Below, piece by piece: positions 44,057-55,085 of a DNA stretch of 64,000 nucleotides. The stretch's first letter is position 1. Every line of letters starts with the position of its first letter. The notes below the pieces were generated by a model. The model had not been told where the DNA came from. It saw only the letters and a list, made by a program, of their open reading frames with translations, and searched no databases. Position numbers and translations under genes: made by a program. Origin of the DNA: Solen grandis (lineage: Eukaryota > Mollusca > Bivalvia > Adapedonta > Solenidae); contig CM037778.1 of the NCBI GenBank assembly GCA_021229015.1, positions 15,319,504 through 15,383,503 on the forward strand. The letters are read 5' to 3'.

Positions 44057-44775
44057 TTGGGTTATGGTTAAGACTGAAGTTTTTGCAGGATGCCAACATG
44101 GCTGCAGCAATTATAATAGCTTTTCTTCAAATACACTAGCAAAACATTATACAATTGTAAAAATTAGTTATCAAATTAAACAATTTTACATACAAAAAAG
44201 TACAAACATACAAAACAAGAACACAATTTGCTACATTTAAGTGCACAACCTCAGTAACAAAATCGACAGCTCAGCAGTCATTAAAGCTTCACTATATTTT
44301 AAAACATGTAGCTAAACAAAATCATCAATGATGAAAAGATATACCTGACAAGATCCAACTATTAATTATGTTGTGAAATCAACTTTATTTCCATAACTTT
44401 ACTTATCATGCAAACTTTAATAAATTTAAAGAGTTTTCTTCAAAAATGATTTTGATATTCAAGTATTGTGGTCCTTATTTATTATTGCTTCCACACAAAA
44501 TATGCTCTATTTCAAAACTACTAGTTATCCTGTGGCTAAAACTTACAAAATCAAACAATCCTATGGCTGAAATGTACAAAAATAAACAACTAATGGCTGG
44601 AATTAACAAAAAAGGCTAGAACTTACAAAAATCAAACTAGAGCTTAAATTCAAATTGAAAATAACTTTTTATTGCAATGTACATTAACCATCTAATATTT
44701 CTGCAAACATATTGTATTAGCAAAGATATCATTGAAGAACACTGTTTTAATTTGCTGAATGTAAGTCCTAATTCT
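44057..44775. other. Spacer with short degenerate tandem repeats
   Basis: Around 44525-44640, a unit of roughly 35 bp with GGCTRRAAYTTACAAAAATC recurs about four times with variation. No gene. Confidence 0.5.
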
Positions 44776-44931
44776 TCAACTCACAACACTGATAGCCAAA
44801 GTGTCTGAGCCACACACTTTGACTTCCAATGTCACCGGCCCGGTGGTTGTTGACAATTCAACTTCTTCTGGTACTACAGACCCGCCGGTTTGGACCCATT
44901 GCCGGAAATGACTTAAGTGATTCTTAAGTGG
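44776..44931 (-). CDS. Candidate terminal exon
   Basis: The minus strand is open for about 50 codons: SHFRQWVQTGGSVVPEEVEL then STTTGPVTLEVKVCGSDTLA and ISVVS before TGA at 44776. Composition looks coding. It lies just beyond the minus-strand exons at 45-62 kb and could be their last exon. The nearest AG sites do not give the phase required by the 45252-45377 exon, so an exon may be hidden in the adjacent gap or this may be unrelated. Confidence 0.4.
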   Translation of the reverse strand, partial: PLKNHLSHFRQWVQTGGSVVPEEVELSTTTGPVTLEVKVCGSDTLAISVVS

Positions 44932-44948
44932 TTAATGACGTCATTAAC

Positions 44949-45048
44949 NNNNNNNNNNNNNNNNNNNNNNNNNNNNNNNNNNNNNNNNNNNNNNNNNNNN
45001 NNNNNNNNNNNNNNNNNNNNNNNNNNNNNNNNNNNNNNNNNNNNNNNN
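44949..45048. other. Assembly gap (100 N)
   Basis: A run of exactly 100 undetermined bases, the conventional size for a gap of unknown length. It interrupts the minus-strand gene region. Confidence 0.99.
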
Positions 45049-45109
45049 ACACTAAAACATACGGAGACTTTAAGTTAAGAAAGGTTCAATATTTATTGAT
45101 GAGATTCTC

Positions 45110-45210
45110 TTCTGAGTGTGTCTCTAACTGAGGACACTAACTTTATGGCACATACAACTGAGGACATCAACTTAATGGACATGCAACTGAGGACACTATA
45201 AACATGACTT
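45110..45210. repeat. Short degenerate triplicate
   Basis: AACTGAGGACA occurs three times, at 27-32 base spacing, immediately beside the gap. Confidence 0.7.
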
Positions 45211-45251
45211 GTTTGAAAGTAATATAGCGTTATTAAAAGCAGTATAATTAC

Positions 45252-45377
45252 CTTCAGGGATTTCATTCTCCTCTATATGTTCCACAGGAACACATTCTGC
45301 AACACATCTGGCAATCACTGTATCTTCGCTACATACTCCTTCAATAACTTGAGGCAAATGACTGCCACCACCAATGG
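45252..45377 (-). CDS. Exon of an unrecognised minus-strand gene (126 nt)
   Basis: It is bounded by TACTTCAG and CCTGAAG|GTAATT. Entering in phase 1 from the preceding exon it reads (A)IGGGSHLPQVIEGVCSEDT, VIARCVAECVPVEHIEENE and IPE, with four cysteines and an acidic end. Entry and exit are both phase 1. No family recognised. Confidence 0.6.
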
Positions 45378-45660
45378 CTGAAGTAAAAAAAAAAAGAGAA
45401 GAGATTTGTCACTGGACGTAAAATCAGTTTCACATCCTGTTGACTGTTTAGAAAAAGTTGTCTATTAGTATAAGATCAACTGAAAGTCAGTCTTATTCAC
45501 TTTGACAAACTTCCAAAATATTTTTCAAAATGTTTAGCATTGACATCTAATCACTACCAAAATAGTACTAGTTACATAAGTTAATAAGGTAATAAATAAA
45601 GAGACATACCAATCATAAAAGTAAAAAAATATAAGTGAATATAACAGTTATCTAAACAAA

Positions 45661-46072
45661 AGAAACAAGATGGTCCAAAAGGTGCTCAACACAGAAATAT
45701 TGTATTGATTCTTTTTAGAATAGTTTTACTCTTTGCAAAATCCAAGCAAAAATAATGTAAGATCATTTTAAATTCACAAACCAAAGACTTATAAAACCTT
45801 AATAATATTACCAATAAATATGCCAAATTCCAGACCGAATTGGCTGATATCAGCCATAAACAGCCATAAACTAAACAATTTTTGTTTAGGTATTTTTGAT
45901 ATAAGCATTATTGTTAAGTTTGCTAAAGAAATAAAGATGCATAAAGGTAAGCAATATGAAATTTTTTAATGTTAAATATTTAAGGGGTCATAACTCCTGA
46001 CCTAACACAATAAAACTGATAGTCATCAAACGTTTAATCTAATTCAGAGCATATCTGCTCAGATGAGCTTAT
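45661..46072 (-). mobile_element. Degraded type A relic, C4 core
   Basis: The reversed 3' tip (AAACAAGATGGTCCAAAAGG), one diverged C4 monomer (GATATCAGCCATAA, AAGGGGTCATAACTCCTGAC) and the 5' tip (CTGCTCAGATGAGCTTATA) can still be made out. It lies in an intron of the minus-strand gene. Confidence 0.6.
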
Positions 46073-46107
46073 AAGGTATTCTATTTCTATATCAATTTAA
46101 CTATTAC

Positions 46108-46158
46108 CTTGATTCCTTTCCTTCTCGACATCAAATGGATCATCGTCATCCCAATTAT
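46108..46158 (-). CDS. Exon of the same minus-strand gene (51 nt)
   Basis: ATTTCAG precedes the exon, and AATCAAG|GTAATAG ends it. Joined in phase 1 to the exon at 57485-57518 it encodes (D)NWDDDDPFDVEKERNQ, a strongly acidic segment. It exits in phase 1, matching the next exon at 45252-45377. Confidence 0.6.
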
Positions 46159-46434
46159 CTGAAATGATATCAAATCAACAACATACAGATCAGTAGATCT
46201 ACTTGGAACACTTTACATGAAAAGTCGAAAATCATTCTTTCTCTCAGTAGCAAAGAAAGAACAAAACTTAGTTGCATTTTTAAAGTTCAACATTTTAAGA
46301 CAACCATATTTTTTTTCAAAAGGGCAGATAAATTTATGAAACTATGCAAGTTAATAATTTTTCACTTTAGAACCATATACATGAGCATTTCTAGGAAATA
46401 GAAAGCTCTTTCAGTAAAGTAACTATGAACCCTT

Positions 46435-46545
46435 TCAGCTGGCTTGTGGTAGGACGGTGATTCTACCCAAGTGTCTCTGTGCATCTGAGGTTGCATCTGA
46501 GGTATTTCTCAACCTTAATTAGCTTGACATTGCTATAATGACAAA
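46435..46545 (+). repeat. Diverged SINE body fragment
   Basis: GGTGATTCTACCCAAGTG and TTAATTAGCTTGACATTGCT correspond to the body of the SINE at 41791-41999. The tRNA-like head is missing. Confidence 0.6.
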
Positions 46546-46547
46546 TA

Positions 46548-46708
46548 CAGTAAAACCTCATTTAATGACCACGTCATTATTGAGACCGCCATTTTAAGGA
46601 CCCTTTTCCCATATTTCCTTGTAAATGAAACTTGATTATCAGACCACCTCATTATAAAGACCAATTAACAACAGTCCTAAGGGTGGTCTTATTACTGAGG
46701 TTTTACTG
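46548..46708. mobile_element. 161 bp pogo/Tigger-like MITE
   Basis: The terminal inverted repeats are CAGTAAAACCTCATTTAATG and CAGTAAAACCTCAGTAATAA (right end, reverse strand). It is flanked by TA on both sides (46546-46547, 46709-46710). The CAGTAAAACCTC tip and TA duplication are those of pogo-group Tc1/mariner elements. It carries no coding capacity. Confidence 0.85.
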
Positions 46709-46993
46709 TACTGTTAACACATCATAACTACATTCTGAAAGATCCTTAAATATTTCAGATGTCTTCAGTCTTCAATGTTATGGTGCTAGTGATAATACCA
46801 AAATATTTAAAAAAAAATGTTTAAACAATAACATTTTCTATTTCTAAAACAAAAATAATTTAAAGTAAAATTTTAAGTTTTAGTTATATCAATATTCATT
46901 TTGACAGATTTTCATATTTCTGATAAGTAGCCCATTTTCATTTTAGATAATCTGAGAAAAAAATGCATATAAATGCAGAGATAAAACACACAC
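46709..46993. other. Spacer, nothing recognised
   Basis: AT-rich intronic-looking sequence. Confidence 0.5.
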
Positions 46994-47785
46994 AACAAAG
47001 AGGGCCACATTGGCCCTTTGTTGCTCACCTGAAAAATATTGCTTCCTGATCAACATTAACTAACAAACTTCAAAATCATATTAATCACACAGATATTCAA
47101 TGTGTTCAATAATAAAAGAAAAGAACAACCCCTTGAGCGGGGCCAATTTTGACCCTTGATACATGATTTGTCCAATCATGGTAAAAATCTACCGGTAGAC
47201 AATTCTATATGTTCAAATTTTCCCTTTATGACCTTATTTAAAAATCAAGTGACCCTTGGTGGAAATTTTGACCCCAGGGCTATGATTTGTACAATCTCGG
47301 TAGGCATCCTAAAGGCAATGTTACACACCAGAGGCAAATATTTTTTAGGCCTTATGGTTTATGAGAAGAAGATATTTCAATATTTCACTAAATAACCTAT
47401 ATAAAATCACCCCTGGGGCAAGGCCAAATTTGACCCCCAAGGTCACCATTTGTACAACCTTGGTACTTAAGCTCTAAGCTCTATGCCTTAAAGCCTCTGA
47501 AACGAAGATTTTTTTAAGATTTCCCTGTACTTGTATAAGCCTATGTAAAATCAAGAGACCCCTGGGGGCCAGTTTTGACCCCAGGGCTATGATTTGTACA
47601 AACTTGGTAGACCAATCAATATTATTTTAACACATTTAGTAGAGGGCCTCATAATTAACAATCATGTGAAGTTTGACCAAATCCAGTCAGCTGTTTAGGA
47701 GATGTCATTTAAAGAAATTGTTGACGCCAAAAGGGCATGCACTACAGATGGCGGACAAAGGCTGAAAAGCAACCTCAGGTAAGTT
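46994..47785 (-). mobile_element. Diverged type A element, C1 core
   Basis: The reversed 3' hairpin (GGGCCACATTGGCCC) and tip (GCTCACCTGA) are at the left, with about four C1-type monomers marked by GGCCTTATGGTTTATGAG and GGGCAAGGCCAAATTTGACC. The 5' end at the right has lost most of the palindrome (ACCTCAGGTAAGTTTA) and the GTCCGTC patch. It is older than its neighbours. Confidence 0.7.
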
Positions 47786-48778
47786 TAAAAACAAAAGATA
47801 AACAAAGCAAAAACAAAAAGAAAACCATGAGGGTGAATATTACTTTCTGATCATTAAATATTGCCCTTTACAACTTAGTACAAAAACCAGGAAGAATTTA
47901 GTTCTGCGACTGCCATATGATTATTGAACAGGTTACCCCCATAGGTTGGGCCATTTCTTATCCTAGATTCATGATAAGCAAAAGGTAGATGTCCACTATG
48001 CCATGCTACTAACAATTTTCATATATGTAACCTTCAGGCTTTTAAGGTTGCTGACAAAAAGATACATTTTTTTTATATAACATTAAGTCTGTATGCAATC
48101 AAGAGACCTCTGGGGGAAAGCTTATTTTGTCACAATGGTCAGGATATGAACAAACATGATAGATGTCTAAAAAAGACCATGTTAGAGTTTGTGCCAGATA
48201 CCTTCAAGAAAAGCAATAGAAATTGAATATATTATTCCAATATTGCACTGACCATTTTTATTCAAGTGTGCACAATAACGATTAGTGTCATACCACATAT
48301 TTTTGTTTTAACATGCACTTTAAGGATATCCAATTAAAAATATATGGAAATAAAAGAGCAGCACAAAAAATGTAGCCATCAAAGTTGATTTTAGCTGCAT
48401 TATAATGGTTAGGTTATGTGTACAACACTTCTGCAAAGTTTCATTGTAATCCACTAAAAGATGTCCAAGTTACAGAGTGGACATGAAACAGGAGACAAAT
48501 GAAAGACTGACTGAAGGGGAATATGTTGCTAACAGGTTCTAATGGTGGGAACTACCAACATTTAATTGTAACTGTAACTACACTCACAAGAATTTTCACT
48601 ATGCTGAAAAAAAAAAGGAATAATATATTTAGCAGGGATTTAAAAACACAATATTGTAGTATGAGTATAAACAAGAAAAATTTATAACAGTGAACTGTTA
48701 CTAGATCTAAACATAACATGTTGGACAACACTTGCCTATCACAAGATCCGTAGCATAGTAATTTCGCGGAGAAATCTC
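47786..48778. other. No gene recognised
   Basis: Parts around 47960-48500 echo type A monomers (AATCAAGAGACCTCTGGGGG at 48109) and are probably eroded repeat. No exon seen. Confidence 0.45.
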
Positions 48779-50293
48779 AACAAGAGGGCCATGGTGGCCC
48801 TGAAACGCTCACCTGAGTACCATTGCTACAACTGATTACAAGGTTTTTAAACAGACAAGAATTCTGATATAACTCAATCTTAAACATTTTAGCCCTGACA
48901 ATACTACACACCAAATATATAAGCACTGGGCCTTATGGTTTCAGAGGAGAAGACTTAGTGCGGGGTCATTTATCTCCAAAGGGCCACCATTTTGAAAATC
49001 TTGATAATGAACCATTAGATGATGCTAAATAACAAAAATCTAAGCTATAGGCCTTATGGATTCATCGTAGAAGATTTTTTTAAAAGATTTTCCTATATAA
49101 CTCTTTGTAAAACAAGTGACCCCTGGTGCGGGGGCATTTATCACCATAAGGTAATTTTAATAATGAACATAGATGATGCTAATACAAAATCTAACTTAGG
49201 CCTTATGGATTCATGAAGAAGATTTTTAAAGATTTTCCTATATAACTCTATGTTAAACAAGTGACCCCTGGTGCGGGGGCATTTATCACCGTTTGGCTAT
49301 GATTTGAACAATCTTGGTAATGAACCATTAGATGATGCTACATATGAAATATCTAACCTCTAGGCCTTATGGATTCATAGAAGAAGATTTTTAAAGTTTT
49401 TCCTATATAACTCTATGTAAAACAAGTGACCCCTGGTGTGGGGGCATTTATCACCATAGGGCTATGATTTGAACAATCTTGGTAATGAACCATAAGATGA
49501 TGCTACATATTAAATATCTAAGCTCTAGGCCTAATGGAATCATAGAAGAAGATTTTTAAAGATTTTCCTATATAACTCTATGTAAAACAAGTGACCCATG
49601 GTGTGGGGGCATTTATCACCATAGGGTCATGATTTGTACAATCTTGGTAATGAACCATAAGATGATGCTACATACCAAATATCTAATCTCTAGGCCTTAT
49701 GGATTCATAGAAGAAGATTTTTAAAGATTTTCCTATATAACTCTATGTAAAACAAGTGACCCCTGGTGCGGGGGCATTTATCACCGTAGGGCTATGATTT
49801 GAACAATCTTGGTAATGAACCATTAGATGATGCTACATACCAAATATCTAAGCTCTAGGCCTAATGGATTCATAGAAGAAGATTTTTAAAGATTTTCCTA
49901 TATACATGTAACTCTATGTAAAACAAGTGACCCCTGGTGCGGGGGCATTTATCACCGTAGGGCTATGATTTGTACAATCTTGGTAATGGCCCATAAGATG
50001 ATGCTACATACCAAATATCTAAGCTCTAGACCTTGCAGTTTTGCAGAAGAAGATTTTCAAAGTTTGCATTTTTACAATCTATTTTTAGCTCCTGTGACCT
50101 AATTATGCAATGGACCAGAACCATTTATACAACTTTAGTAGAGCTTCATCCAAGGAACATTCCTGCAAAATATTTTTCAAATTGGCCAAGCCGTTTAGGA
50201 GGAGATGTTGTTTGAAGCAATTGTTGACGCCGGACGCCGGACAAAAGGCGATCAGAAAAGCTCACCTGGAACACGTTGTGCTCAGGTGAGCTA
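48779..50293 (-). mobile_element. Type A element, C1 core, complete
   Basis: The reversed 3' tip (CAACAAGAGGGCCATGGTGG) and diverged terminal unit are at the left, about seven C1 monomers follow, and GACGCCGGACGCCGGAC with GCTCAGGTGAGCTA is at the right. The unit next to the 5' end (50090-50210) is of the ATTGGCCAAGCCG kind that recurs beside the 5' end at 59090-59190. Confidence 0.85.
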
Positions 50294-51388
50294 AAAGATG
50301 TGGGTTATTTTACTAGAAGCACTTTGAAGAACTTCTGTAAGATTCAACAAATTGTATCACTTTCATATATGAACAAAAAATACTGTCATCAAAACAAACG
50401 TAACATCATAATTACAATACAGGAAAATGTAGACATTTTCTTTTTTTAAATGATCTGTTAGTAAGCAAATGATCTAAGTCAAAATGAATGACCACAAAAT
50501 TAATCTAGGCTACAGAAATTTAAAAGTAAGTGCAGGGTTTGCTTTAATTGATGAATGGGAGTAGTGTGAATTAATTAAATATTTAAGGAACTGTATTTAT
50601 GGGTCAGTGTTGACTCTTTCGAACAAAATGGTAGTTACAAAGTTTTTATGTATACGTCATTCAGGTTTTCCAGGACTTGCTTTATTGGATGCTAATATGA
50701 GGGATCAACAATGGACTAGCACAACAAATACAAACTTTTGATTTCATTATTTGAGTAATTTTGTCAATGGTGGAAAAAAAATGAAAATATAAAGATTTAA
50801 ATTCAATGCTTAAAGGAAAAGAAAGAAATGTATCTTGTCAAGAAATTTCTCTTTATTGTGCAGGTTTAAAGTCATATCATACCAAATGAGTTGATGATTA
50901 TGTCAAGATGCCATGTCATATTTATGCTGTACAAAAAATTATATCATTAAAAAAATTCTGCTTCAAAAGAAACTGGGTCATAAGTGGGGTTTTGAAGTGA
51001 TTTGCATGCATGGACATCTATTTTGACATGTGTATTTCATGAATGTTACATTGTTTTGGACTCTGTTGGTGGATTTTCTTTCAATAAAAAGTATTTTTTG
51101 GAGTAAACAACCATTCCTGTAGCCAATTTTCAGCATGATTTACTGATATTATGAACATATTAAGTTAATTGAGTCATTAAAACAGGGTATAGTATACTGT
51201 ATAAAACTCCTTGTGTTCCATCTCTTATATATGGTACTTATAGCAATTGGCACAAAAAAGTTTTGTCAAGTTATTTTGAGCAAAATAAAGAAATAAAATA
51301 GACCAGAATAAGAAAAAAACTGAAGAAAAAAAATCACAAACTTCATTGGGGACACTAGATCTACCAATACCATTATGCGATATGTATC
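50294..51388. other. No gene recognised
   Basis: AT-rich, intronic-looking sequence without visible repeats. Confidence 0.5.
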
Positions 51389-51398
51389 GGCCCATATG

Positions 51399-52880
51399 GG
51401 GTCTCCCTAATCAGCGACAAGAAGAGACAACAAGTTATTTTTGTCTATTTTCTCAATAAATATCACTGAAATACATTTATAATGAGTAAGATAGTAAGTA
51501 AGATCTCATATAAAAAAGTAAATAATAAATTGTTGAAAACCATGAGCACCGTATATACAGAATGACCAATACACAAGCGTCAAGACGTTTTTACATGAAG
51601 AAACAAGAACATTTGGCTTGGTGAAAACTAAATATTTGACTATATAGAATATAAGATAGACTGATCAGTATTGCTTTACAATTAAAAAGCTATAATAATA
51701 CATACCAGTTATAGACTTAGCGACAAGATTAATTTGACTGGACATTACGGTAGCGACAAGAACATATATTTACTTACATACTTACATAGACTTTGCGACA
51801 AGAAGAGTACGGTCGGATATTACGTTATTAAAAGGGGTATTACGTTATTACCGGCCTGATATTGACTTAGCGACAAGAAAATTTGACTGGACATTACGAT
51901 AGTGACAAGAACATACCGGTATTTACTTACATAGACTTTGCGACATACACTCAAAAGCTGAAAGCTAAGTCCGACAAGCCGCGAAGACAATACAGACAAA
52001 CTAATTAGCACTCATCAAGGTGCGAACCCGTGCCGCACGTCACGCTCATGCTGTACTGATTAGCTTGTATAAGCTCACGAGACGCATGTGTCACGCTCTG
52101 GCTGCATTGATTAGCTTGTGCTTCCTCAAAATCGCTTGTACATCCAATTTCCCCAACTTGCGTGTTAAATCATTTTATTCTCAACTCAACTTTATTCACA
52201 CACTAATCATTACTTTAAAAATTATACAAGTTGGTGGATGTAAGGAAGAAAAATATTTTTCCAGTTGTTATTATACGTATGTGTGCGTGAAGGGATTTTT
52301 TGATGATTGGATGTGATAAATTAAATTTCAATTACAGGAGTTTATCATTTTTGTGAATTATGGACAAATATGTTTTTGAGGTAAGGAAAGTGTTTACTCT
52401 GTGTCTTCATATATATTTACTGCATATATTTATCATTTTTGTTTGATTTTTGGAAAAATTTTTCATAATATTTACTGCATATATTAGTATATATATTATA
52501 TATACTGATACCAATTAAAGTCATAAAAATACATATTTTAATGCATTCGATTTAATTTTAATTCAATTTTTAATAAATAATCAATTTTGACCATTATTCA
52601 ACGTATGTGTTACCCGCAACCTAACCCCGCTTAGACGTTTCTTGACGCTGAATACAACATAATATATTGTTGACGCTGAATACGACTGATTAAATTTAAA
52701 ATGTCTAAGTCAATTAAAATCGGTTATTAATAGATTTGATACCTTGTATAGGATTATTTTTCACTATATATTATGTTTTTTTTTATATTGAATTTATAAT
52801 TATAAATTCTATAATCTGGAAAATAAATCTCTTGTCACTTCTTGTCGCTGAAAATCTTCATGTCGCTGTTTAGGGAGACC
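51399..52880. mobile_element. 1.48 kb Mutator-like non-autonomous element
   Basis: The terminal inverted repeats are GGTCTCCCTAATCAGCGACA and GGTCTCCCTAAACAGCGACA. GGCCCATATG is duplicated exactly on both sides (51389-51398, 52881-52890). A 9-10 bp duplication is characteristic of Mutator-like elements. Subterminal GCGACAAGAA repeats occur at 51412, 51719, 51754, 51791 and 51869, and GACGCTGAATAC occurs twice near the right. No transposase frame. Confidence 0.8.
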
Positions 52881-54238
52881 GGCCCATATGACTCGAGGGC
52901 TTAACGCAAAACTGTCGTAACTCCATTTTTTTCACAAAATGATGTTTTTGCATTTTTCACATTATATTACGATGCTCTATCTGTGGAAATAATTTTTTGA
53001 AAAAGTATTTGTGTTTAAGTGGTTAAAATGAAAAATGGTCCAAAAGTAGTATAATTATTTGGTTGATTTCATTTGTGCAACACTGTCGTAACTTGAGTTA
53101 CATACAGTGTTGCATTGAAAAAATTGCACATTTTGAAACAAATGATATGTAACACTGTAGTATCTCCACAATATTTTTACACAATGATGTCATAATTCAT
53201 AATGATGATGTCATAGTACTGTGATGTCACTAATTACTTGAAATAAACACAGTTAACATTTATTCAACTTATTTAACTAATATTTTATGACTTGCTATTA
53301 TGGAATCAAAACACTTTTTAAGATTCATTTATCATACCAGTCCTGTCAAGTCACACACTTTCTGTATGACACTCACTTTTTCAGACCTAAACTCACAAAT
53401 GGCTAGAGATATCAAAAAGTAAATACTTTTAATAACAAGGAATGTCTTTTAAAACAAGATATGCAGCAATTATGGGTATTAAAGTAATGCATAATGTAGT
53501 ACGGTTATATGATATACATGTACAAATTATTACCTGTGAAAAGTTTCATACTTGGAATCAAATTAAGCATAGATAAAGCATCCATTCCACTGCAATCAGC
53601 AGAAAAAAACAGTATGGACTATAATTGTCATTCAGTGAATAGGACTAAAATATTTTTTGGATTGTGCAGAATAATATTTTGTCCAAAACAGGTCTCAATG
53701 TGCATCCAAGAGAAGTGTTTAGATAAAACAACAATGTATTTATCAAATAAACTGTAATTCAGTCAGGATAATTTAGTGAATATACAGTCTAATATACAGG
53801 AAGCATATATTTCAGTTACCCGGTAGTTATAATCTTAACAAAGAATTATGAATAACTTTTTCTCCAAAGAAGATCTATAGGCATTTTTTACCAATGAAAA
53901 TCATTCAAATATTCATTTAGTCTTATCTTACACCATAATCCACAGATAGGTCAATGTAAGAAAATGTAGACATTTACGGTGAAAAAACAAAACAAAATCA
54001 ATTATCCCCACCAGTACTTCAAACTGATTGAGGTATTATTAATTGATGTATCTCACACTGTTGTGACATATGGTGACATGATGTGCACAGAGCGAAATAA
54101 TTTAAAAAGTGACATTTGAAGATTGCATTTGCTAAGTTTTTTTAAATTCACTTAGTTCCCTTTACTTCCCAAAGTTGATGTCATTAATGATTTTTGGTTG
54201 GATGGAAATTTATCCTGATACCCAATATACTGTTTATT

Positions 54239-54370
54239 GTGTCGCCTGCTGTACGCATAAGTGACACATAGGGATCACTTTTCCGTCTTCTGTCTGTCCG
54301 TCTATCCCTTCGTCTGTCTGTCCGTCATGCTTCAGCAGGTGACACGTGTGTTCCAGATAACACTTTTGTT
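54239..54370 (+). mobile_element. Minimal type B element without core
   Basis: GTGTCGCCTGCTGTACGC, GGGATCACTTTTCCGTC and a GTCTGTCCGTC patch run directly into the inverted tip GCAGGTGACACGTGTGTTCC, a weak hairpin and AACACTTTTG. This is type B with zero internal monomers. Confidence 0.75.
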
Positions 54371-54989
54371 TTTGTCAAAATATATGTGTTCTAGGTGGTG
54401 CCACACTCGTGTTTTCAGTCCTAAACAGTCTCAAAACTAGATAATTAACCATTATTTTTGCTTTTACTGTTGAAACACAGTTTTTCAGTCACAAACAATT
54501 AAAAATATTGGAAATCGAAATTAGTTTGTTTCACCAGGTAGCAGTTGTCCAAAACAAAAAATTTAGGAACAACTCTAAATGAATCATTTAGAAAACAAAC
54601 TTATTGATAAAACCCTATTAAGAAGAAAATGAAATAAAGTTTTTTGTGTATTAATTGATCAATTTAGAATTAGTTTGTCTGTGTCAGCTATTTTTTTCAT
54701 ACAGAAATACATTTACTATCTCTAACTTGTAGAAATATCTACTTTTAAGTTCTGACATACTACTTGTCTTTACAGCTTTACTTGTATCTATAGGTAATAC
54801 TTATTTGTAGTCTACCTTCAAGCTAGTGCTCGATCAGCCAACATGATATGTTTACCTCCGGATCATTGAATATGTTTGTTAATTCCGTAGGAGCAGATGT
54901 CAGATATATGGTGCTAGGAAGTCATATGCATGACCCGAAAAAAAACCTCACAGGTACCCATTAATTCAAGGTTAATTGCATACTCAAGG

Positions 54990-55085
54990 AAACAGGCAGC
55001 CATACGACCTAGATTCAAACCATGAACCATTGATCCTGAGATGTGTGTCCTATCAGTGGCAATCACTGAACTACCCTGCTCCTCT
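54990..55085 (-). repeat. Decayed tRNA-derived sequence
   Basis: On the minus strand, GGGTAGTTCAGTGATTGCCA (A-box region) is followed 50 bases later by GGTTTGAATCTAGG (B-box-like). The arms do not form a full cloverleaf, so it is a pseudo-tRNA or SINE head rather than a working tRNA. Confidence 0.45.

Noticed and set aside
52020..52316. 98-codon plus-strand frame
   Set aside because: Lies inside the Mutator-like non-autonomous element over an imperfect 52 bp direct repeat (52037-52119); no recognisable domain.
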